Below are positions 45,115-53,545 of a stretch of DNA of 59,661 nt, piece by piece (the first letter of the stretch is position 1; each line of letters starts with the position of its first letter). A program made the translations under genes and the position numbers. The notes beneath the pieces were generated by a model. It searched no databases. It was not told where the DNA came from and saw only the letters and a program-made list of their open reading frames with translations. The stretch is from Coriobacteriaceae bacterium AM100-PB1-1D-6A (lineage in GTDB: Bacteria; Actinomycetota; Coriobacteriia; Coriobacteriales; Coriobacteriaceae): the NCBI GenBank assembly GCA_027660625.1, contig JAQDNC010000012.1:1-59661 (forward strand). The letters are read 5' to 3'.

Positions 45115-46893
45115 ATGGACGCCATCGTAAAGATGCTCGAAAAGCATCAACCGTTCTTTGAGAAGATCTCGAGGAACGTCTACCTCCAGGCCATTAAGGA
45201 CGGATTCCTTGGGTGCATGCCCATCGTCCTCACCTCTTCGATCTTCCTGCTGATCGCCACCCTTCCCGGCGTAGTCGGCATCACGCTGCCCCAGCCGCTT
45301 ATCGACTGGTGCAACAAGCTGTACAACTTCACCATGGGCGTTATGGGCATCATGGTTGCTGGCACCACTGCCAAGAACTTCACGGCTTCCATGAACCGTC
45401 GCATGCCCGCCGGCAAAGTGCTCAACGACGGTTCCACCATGGTGGCCGCCCAGTGCAGCATGCTGCTGCTCGCCGTTACGCAGTTCACCACCAAGTTCAA
45501 CGGCTCCGAACTTTCGGTCTTCGATTGCACCAGCATGGGCACGCGCGGTCTGTTCTCGGCCTATATCGCCGCGTTCATCACCGTGTGGGTCTACAAATTC
45601 TGCGTCTCGCGCGATCTGACCATTAAGCTGCCCAAGGAGGTCCCGGGCGCCATCGCTCAGAACTTCCGCGACATTATCCCCTTTGGCGGCGCCGTCATCA
45701 TCTGCGGCATCATCGATGTCGTCGTGCGCAACCTCATGGGCGTTCCGTTCTCCGAGCTGCTTATCAAACTGCTCTCCCCGCTCTTTACCGCTGCAGAAAC
45801 CTATCCTGGCCTTATCCTTATCCAGGCAGCCACCGCGTTCTTCTGGTTCATCGGCGTCCACGGCCCCTCGATCGTCCAGCCGGGCATCGACCCCATCCGT
45901 CTTGCCAACCAGGCCGAGAACCTGCAGGTTCTGCTGGCAGGCGGCCACCCCGCCCACTCCCTCACCTTTAACATGTCGCTCGTGGGTGAGTTCGGCGGCA
46001 CCGGCGCCACGTTCATCGTGCCGCTTCTGCTGATTCTCTTCATGAAGTCCAAGCAGCTCAAAGCCGTCGGTAAGGCCTCGATTGTCCCTGTTGCCTTCGC
46101 CGTCAACGAACCGCTGCTCTTTGGCGCGCCGATGATCCTTAACCCCTACATGCTCATCCCCTTTGTTGCCGCCGGCTGCGTCAACGTGAGTGTTGCCAAG
46201 TTCTTTATCGACAATGTGGGTATGAACGGCTTCTCCTTCGTGGTGCCTTGGGCTACCCCTGCCCCCATCGGCATCTTCATCACCACGAACTTCCAGCTTA
46301 TCGCCCTGGTATTTGTCGCGATCATCATCTTGCTGGACGCCATCATCTACCTGCCGTTCTTGAAGGCATACGATAAGCTGCTCTGCGACCAGGAGGCCGA
46401 GCGCGCCGCCGAGCTGGGACTCGAGTCCGATGGTGCCGCTTCCGTCGCCGCCAACGCCTCTACGCCCGCTGTCGAGCAGGCCACCGCTTCCGTCGAGACG
46501 ACCGTTGCCGCCGCCGACAGCAAGCCTGTCGCCGATCAGCCCGAGCCCGCTGCCGATGCATCCGCCAAGAAGGATGTCGATGGCCTGAAGGTCCTCGTCC
46601 TGTGCGCCGGCGCCGGCACCTCTGCCATGCTTGCCAACGCCATCAAGGAAGGTGCCGCACAGACCGGAGAGAACATCGCTTCCTCCGCAGGCGCCTATGG
46701 CCAGCACACTGCCATCATGGATCAGTACGACGTCATCGTGCTCGCTCCGCAGGTTCGTAGCTACTACAACGACATGAAGGCCGACACCGATCGTCTGGGC
46801 ATTAAGCTGCTCGCCCCGCGCGGTAAGGAATATATCGACCTTACTCGCGACCCCGCTGGCGCCATCAAGTGGCTCCGCGAGAACCTCGACTAG
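45115..46893 (+). CDS. PTS lactose-type EIICB component 2
   Basis: A 592-residue permease colinear with EIICB 1: an EIIC domain with about ten membrane segments (GVHGPSIVQP, AVNEPLLFGAPMILNP), an Ala/Thr/Glu-rich linker (about 435-490), and EIIB with VLVLCAGAGTSAMLAN as phosphocysteine loop. No EIIA is attached or adjacent. ATG 45115 follows AAAGGAG. The pairing with a GH1 gene and a dedicated LacI regulator suggests a different inducer or disaccharide from EIICB 1, for example another beta-galactoside. Confidence 0.9.
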   Translation: MDAIVKMLEKHQPFFEKISRNVYLQAIKDGFLGCMPIVLTSSIFLLIATLPGVVGITLPQPLIDWCNKLYNFTMGVMGIMVAGTTAKNFTASMNRRMPAGKVLNDGSTMVAAQCSMLLLAVTQFTTKFNGSELSVFDCTSMGTRGLFSAYIAAFITVWVYKFCVSRDLTIKLPKEVPGAIAQNFRDIIPFGGAVIICGIIDVVVRNLMGVPFSELLIKLLSPLFTAAETYPGLILIQAATAFFWFIGVHGPSIVQPGIDPIRLANQAENLQVLLAGGHPAHSLTFNMSLVGEFGGTGATFIVPLLLILFMKSKQLKAVGKASIVPVAFAVNEPLLFGAPMILNPYMLIPFVAAGCVNVSVAKFFIDNVGMNGFSFVVPWATPAPIGIFITTNFQLIALVFVAIIILLDAIIYLPFLKAYDKLLCDQEAERAAELGLESDGAASVAANASTPAVEQATASVETTVAAADSKPVADQPEPAADASAKKDVDGLKVLVLCAGAGTSAMLANAIKEGAAQTGENIASSAGAYGQHTAIMDQYDVIVLAPQVRSYYNDMKADTDRLGIKLLAPRGKEYIDLTRDPAGAIKWLRENLD

Positions 46894-46907
46894 TTCCTCC
46901 CTCTGTT

Positions 46908-46934
46908 GGTGCCCGGATCCCCAGTTCGGGCACC
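46908..46934 (+). terminator. Hairpin between EIICB 2 and GH1 2
   Basis: GGTGCCCG and CGGGCACC form an eight-base stem with an 11-base loop in the gap between permease and hydrolase. There is no T-run. It is in the same position as the hairpin in the first pair but differs in sequence. Confidence 0.5.
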
Positions 46935-46968
46935 TCTCCCTATTCGTATCCCACAGAAAGGATGACTC

Positions 46969-48390
46969 ATGACCAACCCCATGCAGTTCCCCGACGGCTT
47001 TGTGTTTGGCGGCGCCACCGCCGCTTACCAGGTTGAGGGTGAGACCCGCACGCACGGCAAGGGCAAAGTGCCCTGGGACGATTTCCTGGCTGCTCAGGGT
47101 CGCTTCTCCCCCGACCCCGCAAGCGACTTCTACAACAAATATCCGGTCGATATCGACTTGTGCCAGCGCTTCGGCATTAACGGCATTCGCGTCTCCATCG
47201 CTTGGAGCCGCATCTTCCCCAGTGGCACCGGCGAGATTAACCCCGAGGGTGTCGCTTTCTATCACGAGCTTTTCGCCACCTGCAACAAAGCTGGCGTTAT
47301 CCCCTATGTCACGCTCGATCACTTCGATACGCCCGAGGCCTTTTACCAGAACGGCGGCGAGGGTTTCCTGACGCGCACGACCATCGACGCCTTCGTCGAG
47401 TACGCCAAGTTCTGCTTTGCCGAGTTCACCGAGGTCAAGCACTGGTTTACCTTTAACGAGATTCCCGCAACCGCCGAGGGCAGCTTTATCGTCGGCAACT
47501 GGCCGCACGGCGAGAAGTACCGCCTGGACAAGGCCTTCCAGCTCATGCACAACATGATGGTGGCCCACGCCAAGGCTGTCGTCGCCTTCCATGAGGGCGG
47601 CTTTGAGGGCGAGATCGGCATTGTCCAGAACCTGGAGCCCAAGTATCCCCTCGATCCCAACAGCGCTGCCGACTGCGAGGCGGCTCGTATGGCCGACGTC
47701 ATCAACAACCGCTGGGTACTCGACGCCACCTTCCGCGGCCACTATGCAGCCGACACCATGGAGGCCGCGACCAAGCTGGCCCATATCGCCGGCGGCGAGC
47801 TCGACGTCCGCGACGAGGACATCGCCGCGCTGACCGCCGCGCTCCCCTACAACGATTGCCTGGGCGTCAACACCTACAAGTGCCAGTTCCTGCGTGCCGC
47901 CGAGGGCGAAAACGACATCAACCACAATGGCACCGGCGACAAGGGCTCCTCGCGCTGGTTCCTCAAGGGCGTGGGCGAGTCATGCGTGCGCGAAGGCGTA
48001 CCCACCACCGATTGGGACTGGATCATCTATCCCGAGGGCCTCTACGACCTGCTGCTCCGCATTAAGAACGATTACCCCAACTACAAGAAGATCTACATCA
48101 CCGAGAACGGCATGGGCTATAAGGACGACTTCGAGGACGGCTTTATCGACGACGCCCCTCGCATCGACTACATGCGCCAGCATCTCGCATGGATCCTCAA
48201 GGCAATCGACGGCGGCGTGAACGTCGACGGCTACTTTGTGTGGTCGCTGCAGGACCAGTTCTCCTGGACCAACGGCTATAACAAACGTTACGGCCTGTTC
48301 TACATCGACTTTGAGACCCAGAAGCGCTATCCCAAGGCAAGCGCGTACTGGTACAAGAACATCGCGGAAACCGGCCTGCTCATGGCCTAA
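46969..48390 (+). CDS. GH1 6-phospho-beta-galactosidase-type hydrolase 2
   Basis: A 473-residue family 1 hydrolase, FVFGGATAAYQVEG at the start, TFNEIPA with the acid/base glutamate, and ITENGMGY with the nucleophile. It keeps the NKRYGLFYIDFETQKR region seen in hydrolase 1. It should cleave the phosphorylated disaccharide imported by EIICB 2. ATG 46969 follows AAAGGA. The operon ends in a clear terminator. Sequence differences between the two GH1 proteins are spread along the length, so they look like old paralogues. Confidence 0.9.
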   Translation: MTNPMQFPDGFVFGGATAAYQVEGETRTHGKGKVPWDDFLAAQGRFSPDPASDFYNKYPVDIDLCQRFGINGIRVSIAWSRIFPSGTGEINPEGVAFYHELFATCNKAGVIPYVTLDHFDTPEAFYQNGGEGFLTRTTIDAFVEYAKFCFAEFTEVKHWFTFNEIPATAEGSFIVGNWPHGEKYRLDKAFQLMHNMMVAHAKAVVAFHEGGFEGEIGIVQNLEPKYPLDPNSAADCEAARMADVINNRWVLDATFRGHYAADTMEAATKLAHIAGGELDVRDEDIAALTAALPYNDCLGVNTYKCQFLRAAEGENDINHNGTGDKGSSRWFLKGVGESCVREGVPTTDWDWIIYPEGLYDLLLRIKNDYPNYKKIYITENGMGYKDDFEDGFIDDAPRIDYMRQHLAWILKAIDGGVNVDGYFVWSLQDQFSWTNGYNKRYGLFYIDFETQKRYPKASAYWYKNIAETGLLMA

Positions 48391-48412
48391 TTCAAGCCGC
48401 ATACCCCCTGTC

Positions 48413-48457
48413 GGCCGCATGTGATTTCCTCCACGGGTTCGCATGCGGCCTTTTTGT
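48413..48457 (+). terminator. Terminator of the second EIICB-GH1 operon
   Basis: GGCCGCATG and CATGCGGCC form a nine-base stem with a 20-base loop, followed by TTTTT. Confidence 0.8.
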
Positions 48458-48480
48458 TTTGGCTCGGCCCGAGCAGGCCA

Positions 48481-48785
48481 TTTGTCTCGATCTGTAACAT
48501 CTAGCAGAGATTTTTGGCCCCAATTGTTACAAATTGAGATGAACGGGGGCACCCGGTTCGAAATGTCTAGATCTGTAACATCTGATTCGCTTTTGGCCGT
48601 CTAACTGTTACAGATCAAGACAAAGATGATGGCTGGGTAGACAAAATCTCGATCTGTAACATCTAGTCGAGTTTTTGGGTCCTAGCTGTTACAGATTGAG
48701 ACAAATGCACAGGACAATCCTCTCAATCTCAATCTGTAACATCTGGTTGGTGATTTCGCCCCTACCTGTTACAGATTGAGACAAT
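48481..48785. repeat. Array of four 60-bp palindromic repeats (TCTCAATCTGTAACA family)
   Basis: Copies lie at about 48481-48543, 48564-48623, 48646-48705 and 48726-48785, so at a period of roughly 80 bases. Each has GATCTGTAACATCT or AATCTGTAACATCT on the left and TGTTACAGATTGAGACAA or a near variant on the right; the 20-25 base centres differ. With the two copies at 43671-43811 this makes six. The spacers are not of equal length and each unit is itself a palindrome, which excludes a CRISPR array. The remaining 117 bases before lacR hold nothing I recognise. Confidence 0.85.
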
Positions 48786-48902
48786 TTGATAGTGGAGTCC
48801 TCATTTACGCGTCATATCGCGTAGCGCTGACGCGCTGATTCCCCACAATGACAGGAGGTAAAAGTCCTCCCGCATCGCCTGTTGGCAATCCCATAGCGTT
48901 AG

Positions 48903-49667
48903 CTAGCAGATGACCTGCGTGTGTTCCTCGATGGCGGCACGATTCTCGGCGGCGATACCCGGTTCGCACACCACGGCATCCAGGCTGTCCAAGCGACAGA
49001 AGGTGTAGAAGTCGCGCTTGCCGATCTTGCTGGAATCGGCGATCAGATAGCGTGAGTCGGCCTTGCTAAAGGCGAGCTGCTGGATACGGCCCTCGTCCAT
49101 GTTGGACGTAGATACGTCGCCATCCAGAATGCCGTTGGCGCCGATAAACGCCGCGTCGATGCCCAACGCACGCAGGGTATCCTCGGCCGTTGGCCCCACA
49201 AAAGCGGCGGTGCGGCGACGGTACATACCGCCCACGAGGCACAGGTCGCAGTCTTCGCGCGACTCGAGCAGGTTAAACACCGAAAGCGAGTTGGTCACAA
49301 TGCGCAGGCGACACGCCGGCAGCATCGAGGCCATCTGTTCCACCGTAGTGCCCGTACCCAAAAAGATGGTCGAGCCCTCCTCGATAAGCTCCACAGCACG
49401 GCGCGCAATCTGCAGCTTTTCCTCGGCATGCTTAGTGCGCTTTTCGCTGTGCGAATACTCATGGCGCAACATAGCATGGGGACGTCCCTGTGCGCTACGG
49501 GCGCCACCGTGCACGCGCTCGATCTCGCCCAGGCTCGCAAGTTCTTCGAGGTCGCGGCGAATCGTCATATCCGAAACGCCCAGCGCATCCGAAATCTCCT
49601 TGACCGAAACCGTGCCCTGCTCTTCGAGCAGCTGACGAACCTTATCCTGTCGCTCTGCCTTAATCAC
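48903..49667 (-). CDS. lacR: DeoR-family regulator, probable LacR
   Basis: A 254-residue DeoR-type repressor. The winged helix reads RQDKVRQLLEEQGTVSVKEIS, VSDMTIRRDLEELASLGEI and RVHGGA; the sensor domain begins near 75 with FLGTGTTVEQMA and ends TQVIC. In Firmicutes LacR of this family senses tagatose-6-phosphate and represses lac genes. A site upstream of this gene (49700-49713) matches one upstream of lacA, in keeping with that role. The start is GTG 49667 with an AGGA ribosome binding site. Confidence 0.82.
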   Translation of the reverse strand: MIKAERQDKVRQLLEEQGTVSVKEISDALGVSDMTIRRDLEELASLGEIERVHGGARSAQGRPHAMLRHEYSHSEKRTKHAEEKLQIARRAVELIEEGSTIFLGTGTTVEQMASMLPACRLRIVTNSLSVFNLLESREDCDLCLVGGMYRRRTAAFVGPTAEDTLRALGIDAAFIGANGILDGDVSTSNMDEGRIQQLAFSKADSRYLIADSSKIGKRDFYTFCRLDSLDAVVCEPGIAAENRAAIEEHTQVIC

Positions 49668-49699
49668 GATGAATCCTCGCCGTTCTTTGCGCGCATATC

Positions 49700-49713
49700 A
49701 TTCAAACAGTAAC
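49700..49713 (-). promoter_or_regulatory. Candidate LacR site at its own promoter
   Basis: ATTCAAACAGTAAC is identical but for one base to ATTCGAACAGTAAC at 36685-36698 upstream of lacA. It lies 33 bases before the lacR start. Autoregulation is the simplest reading. Confidence 0.45.
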
Positions 49714-49873
49714 GAACAAATTGTATCAGACTCGTGCGCGTCAAAAATGAACACCCGCACAGCTCCAATCATCACTTTTTTGAGAAAAATACCCCCTGCT
49801 TTAGTGGGGTGTAGTGATAATCTCACCTGTTCGCGCTACAGTTTGTCCGAAATACCTCGATGTTAGGAACCAA

Positions 49874-50926
49874 ATGATCACTTCCGAGCTTTTCGGCACC
49901 GCGCCGTGCGGCACCTCCGTTCATCGTTATACCCTCAACGGGCCCGAGATCTGCGTTCGCATTATGGACTATGGCGCCACCGTGCTGGGTATCGATGTGC
50001 CCGATATTCCCGGCAACGTGCGCGATGTGGTGTTGGGCTTCGATAAGCTCGAGGATTACTTTGACAACCCCGCCTGCTTTGGCGCGACCATCGGCCCCGT
50101 GGCAAACCGCACCGCGGGCGCCACGATCACCATCGACGGCACGGACTGGCACATGCCGGCCAACGAAGGCGTCAACAACCTGCACAGCGATCTTGAGCAT
50201 GGTCTGCACAAGCGCGTATGGGACGTTGAGCTCGACGAGACTCACAACGCCGTGCGCATGACCACCTCGCTTAAGGATGGCGAGCTGAGCCTGCCCGGCA
50301 ACCGAATCTTTACGGCTGTGTTTACCGTTACGCGCACCGGCGTCTTCCGCATCGAGTATGGTTGCGAGAGCGACCGCGCCACCTACGTGTCCATGACCAA
50401 CCACACGTACTTTAACCTTGCCGGCCATAACGCCGGCATGGACTGTGAGCACTTCTTTATCGCCAACGCTGCCCACTACTTGCCCATTAACGAGCAGAAC
50501 ATCCCCACCGGCGAAATCGCTCCGGTCGAGGGAACACCGTTTGACTTTCGCGAGCTGCGCCCCGTCGCACCCGGCATGGAGGCCGACGACCCGCAGATTA
50601 AGCAGGCCCGTGGCTACGATCACTGCCTGTGCATCGATGGCTATCAGTACGGCCGCAACCTGCGTCGCGCCCTACATGTCGAGGAGATGTGGACCGGTCG
50701 TGAGCTGGACTACTACACCACCGCCCCGGGCGTGCAACTCTACACCGGCAACTGGCTGGGCGACGAGCACGCCAAGGACGATGCCAACTATGGCTGGGGC
50801 GCCGGCTTTGCCCTCGAGGCCGAGATGTACCCCGACACGCCGCACCAGCCGCTGTTCCCGCAGGGCATTGTGGGTCCGGGTCACCCCTACAGCAATATGA
50901 TCGAATACCGCTTTATGAGGCACTAG
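49874..50926 (+). CDS. galM: Aldose 1-epimerase (galactose mutarotase)
   Basis: A 350-residue enzyme that interconverts the anomers of galactose or glucose, feeding alpha-galactose to GalK. GATIGPVANRTAGA contains the conserved arginine, TNHTYFNLAGH the catalytic histidine, and the C-terminal FALEAEMYPDTPHQ the catalytic glutamate. The length is normal. ATG 49874 has an AGGAA ribosome binding site; the longer frame from 49814 is unlikely. It is divergent from lacR. A GC-rich hairpin (CGCCCG...CGGGCG, about 50953-50984) follows the stop. Confidence 0.93.
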   Translation: MITSELFGTAPCGTSVHRYTLNGPEICVRIMDYGATVLGIDVPDIPGNVRDVVLGFDKLEDYFDNPACFGATIGPVANRTAGATITIDGTDWHMPANEGVNNLHSDLEHGLHKRVWDVELDETHNAVRMTTSLKDGELSLPGNRIFTAVFTVTRTGVFRIEYGCESDRATYVSMTNHTYFNLAGHNAGMDCEHFFIANAAHYLPINEQNIPTGEIAPVEGTPFDFRELRPVAPGMEADDPQIKQARGYDHCLCIDGYQYGRNLRRALHVEEMWTGRELDYYTTAPGVQLYTGNWLGDEHAKDDANYGWGAGFALEAEMYPDTPHQPLFPQGIVGPGHPYSNMIEYRFMRH

Positions 50927-51034
50927 GCCCACAACGCGACATCTCGCACAGCAACGCCCGCCGGCACCACCGCCAACGGGCGCTGCTTCATGCCTAAATC
51001 CTTCTTTTCGATGCCACCGAATTGGTGACATAAC

Positions 51035-51186
51035 AAAACTATGCCGAATTACTACGATGAACCCACTATGTCCGACCACGCGCTGGTTTATAAAAAATTA
51101 GCAACTCGTCTACCTGCGGTTTTATTCTCTGCAAATTTGGCATGCTCGGCGATAAGCAATTCATCGTAGTAAACCGGCATAGTTTT
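51035..51186. repeat. 152-bp element B with terminal inverted repeats
   Basis: The ends 51035-51058 and 51163-51186 are imperfect inverted repeats (AACTATGCCG, TTACTACGAT); the right end is identical to that of element A at 38137-38160. The length is the same, 152 bases. The interior has GTCCGACCAC, CTACCTGCGGTTTTA and TGCTCGGC. Downstream (51221-51254) lies the ATCCGTTTTCCTCCGTCCCC hairpin motif, related to one after element A. No gene is present between galM and the orphan EIIB gene. Confidence 0.75.
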
Positions 51187-51252
51187 GGCGGACAGCGCCA
51201 CACAGATCCCCTACGAAGGCAAAATGATCCGTTTTCCTCCGTCCCCAAGGGA

Positions 51253-51735
51253 TCAGTTGAACAGATTGCCGATGGGGTCGGGGGCGGAACTGGGGAGATG
51301 GCGGATTTCTAGCTCTATACCGAGCTTTTGCAACTCTTTGAAGGCGGCGATGTCTGTATCGCCTACGGCAACGGCAGGCGTTGCAGAGCGCTTGCCCTCC
51401 CCCGCCCGCATATGGCCGATACTAATCTTGGTTATTGGCACACCGCCCTTAACCAGCGCGAGCGCATCGGAGGGTGAGGCCACCATGATCAGAATCAATT
51501 GGCGAGGCGTTGCGGTATGAATGATGTCGATGACCTTTTGTACCGAGAAAAACCGCGTCCAAACGCCTTCTGGCGCCGCCACCCTCATGGGTGCCCATTG
51601 GCGCGAATCTGCCGCGATCTCATCGTTGACGATTAGGACAAGGTTGGAACCCACGGCTTCGTTCCACAGCTCAACGTCTTGTCCGTAAATGAAACGGTCG
51701 TCGATACGTGTGAGAAGGATCTTGGGTTGAGCCAT
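51253..51735 (-). CDS. Orphan mannose-family EIIB-like protein lacking the phospho-histidine
   Basis: A 160-residue protein of the mannose/fructose/sorbose EIIB fold. The family's active loop RIDDRLIHGQV is RIDDRFIYGQD here, so the phosphorylated histidine is tyrosine (Y17). The rest of the fold (LVLIVNDEIAAD, ISIGHMRAGEGKRSATPAVAVG, GIELEIRHLPSS) is well kept. No EIIA, EIIC or EIID gene is adjacent. It may be a regulatory or sensory relative. ATG 51735 (MAQPKILL) has only a weak GGGG ribosome binding site; ATG 51762 is an alternative. Confidence 0.82.
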   Translation of the reverse strand: MAQPKILLTRIDDRFIYGQDVELWNEAVGSNLVLIVNDEIAADSRQWAPMRVAAPEGVWTRFFSVQKVIDIIHTATPRQLILIMVASPSDALALVKGGVPITKISIGHMRAGEGKRSATPAVAVGDTDIAAFKELQKLGIELEIRHLPSSAPDPIGNLFN

Positions 51736-51942
51736 GGCTGCCCCATTCTGTTTGAGACCCATACGAGCGGGACGTCGACCACCAACTCAACAGCTGGTCA
51801 AGCGCCAGATGGACGCCGCAGACATCACGCCTCTAATATTAGTGCATTTAAAGTGAGAAAAGCCGTCAGAACCCTTGCGCGGATGTGCGATGTCCCGTAT
51901 CATATACAGCCGTTGACGCCTCAGTTGCGCCATCACATGACC

Positions 51943-52018
51943 GCCAGCGTAGCTCAGTTGGTAGAGCACCGCTCTCGTAAAGCGGGGGTCACCGGTTCGA
52001 GCCCGGTCGCTGGCTCCA
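51943..52018 (+). tRNA. tRNA-Thr (anticodon CGU)
   Basis: Acceptor arms GCCAGCG and CGCTGGC pair fully, the D arm contains AGCTCAGTTGGTAGAGC, the anticodon stem CCGCT/AGCGG encloses CTCGTAA with CGT as anticodon, and the T arm is GGTTCGAGCC-like. The discriminator is T and CCA is encoded (52016-52018). A terminator follows. The foreign-looking block begins soon after its 3' end, as often found for integrated elements. Confidence 0.95.
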
Positions 52019-52030
52019 TTGCATTAGTGC

Positions 52031-52064
52031 AGCTCAGAAGCGTAATTGCTTCTGAGCTTTTTTG
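52031..52064 (+). terminator. Terminator of tRNA-Thr
   Basis: AGCTCAGAAGC and GCTTCTGAGCT form an 11-bp perfect stem with a six-base loop followed by TTTTT, 12 bases after the tRNA. The 225 bases from here to 52289 carry no gene and no visible copy of the tRNA 3' end. Confidence 0.9.
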
Positions 52065-52289
52065 TTTTCGCGTCTCTTTCCTCCTTCTCCGAGGAGTGAA
52101 AAAGGGGTGAAAAACTTTTTTAACTGTTTTCCATAAATAGTTAGCATCATCCAACGTTCACATTAGATCGAACAACAATCCTGTTACGCATAGCCTAATT
52201 CCGCTGAGTATCAGAGAAGAACGTCCGGATTATATGCATCCAGCTTCGCTTCTCCAGTCGCCAGTGACTCCTCCAGCCGGTCAGCATAT

Positions 52290-53249
52290 TCAACAATAGA
52301 GCCGTAGAATATGGGAGTAAAATCCGAACTTTTCGATAAAGAGGGGTTCCGCTACGTCAATCCTCTTCTTGGCAACCGCGGCCTCATCCTTTTCATAGTA
52401 CCCAGTGCCAGGAATCCGCTCGTTTGCCTGCGGCAAGCACTTAAGCTGCCTACACAAGCGCGCCGACCCCTTTGAAAGACCCATAAAGGTGATAGCACCA
52501 GAGATTACGCCACCGACGCCCACAACAACCTTGCCAGCGGCATCCCCCACCGTCTGCTTTGTTATCTTGATACCCATGAAGCTCAAGAGCTTCTTCAGGA
52601 TCGGATACCAACTGGTCTTGGTTAGCGACTGGCGAGCGACCTTTTTCGCGACCGCCTCTTGGGCGTTTTTGGCGATTACGGTTAGCATCGAATTCGCGCT
52701 GCCTACACCCATCATCACACCGAGCAACACTGCCATTTCGTAGAGAGTCTCGTCATCAACGTCGTCACATTCTTCAAAAAAGGTCTGCCAGCCATACAGG
52801 TATGCCAGTTTCTGCATAATCCTGAATGCGTGCACGTAGTATTACGTAATATCGGCAGGAATGGTGCCCACCATCGCGACACCTCCGGGAAGACCCGCTG
52901 CAAAGGAAAAGGCGGTTGACTTCTTTGCCTCATAATCAATTACTTCTCTAGCAATTCTATCGATCAGGCCCACATCGATTCCGGCGGTAACGGGGGTCGT
53001 TTCCACGGCAAACTCGCCGACATCTTTATGGACACCCTTCCTCCTCAGCTCCGAGCGGAGGAAATGGGGCCGATCAATTCTCACTCCCTTTAGCCGAGCA
53101 ACTTTTTTCATAAAGTCAATCAAAAATCTCTGGGCCTCCGCCAACTGCTCATCGCTCTTGTCTTTTAACTCTGCAAAAGCCGAATCAACGAGAACAGCGA
53201 CCCCAAGGCCCTCGCCCTCGTTTTTCTTTCCAAGCAGCCTGACGTCCAT
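52290..53249 (-). pseudogene. EcsC-family protein gene interrupted by an in-frame stop
   Basis: Two consecutive frames read as one protein of about 319 residues with a single TAA (52842-52844) between IPADIT and YYVHAFRIMQKLAYLYGW. The frame does not shift, so one base change (for instance CAA to TAA) explains it. The family resemblance is to EcsC-like proteins: the FAAGLPGGVAMVGTIPAD block, then KLAYLYGW, a small hydrophobic region GVMMGVGSANSML, and GDAAGKVVVGVGGVISGAITF. Function unknown. The upstream part starts at ATG 53249 with GGAAGG; the downstream part could restart at GTG 52835. Otherwise undamaged, so the change looks recent. Confidence 0.75.
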
Positions 53250-53545
53250 ACAGCCTTCCAATCAATGCGCCGCGCGGGCTATCGCGTTCTGCGACAGGCC
53301 GGACGCACGGAGCCTGAGGGCCTCCCTGGCCCTTATCCTTCTCGCCATGCTGTACCTCCTTGGTCTCGGCTGCATGGACAGCCGGAACGTACCAGAGGGA
53401 CGTTGCCGACGGGAATATCGGCGGTGCCGAACGGCAATATTCGGGATGTGAGCGGACGGTGTGTAAGCGCAATATCGCCGGTGTCAAAGAGGACAATTAC
53501 TCAAACAGGTGAAGGAGGGCATCGAGGAGGATAAGGAGATTTACG
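53250..53545. other. Intergenic region with AATATCG-type repeats
   Basis: Between the divergent ecsC-like and ribbon-helix-helix genes, AATATCGGCGGTG (53414-53426), an inverted AATATTCGGG-like copy near 53437, and AATATCGCCGGTG (53471-53483) are related short repeats. They could be operator sites for the small DNA-binding protein that follows. No other gene is supported. Confidence 0.4.

Noticed and set aside
45025..47925. 966-residue minus-strand frame opposite the second EIICB and GH1 genes
   Set aside because: It is a shadow across two well-supported genes and their intergenic hairpin, with no recognisable domains.
48481..48785. Possible CRISPR array, because similar units repeat at about 80 bases
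   Set aside because: Each unit is a complete palindrome with a variable centre, spacers differ in length (about 20 bases), and no cas gene is near.
53414..53483. Iteron-like replication origin
   Set aside because: Only three short imperfect copies, no replication protein gene, and spacing is irregular.
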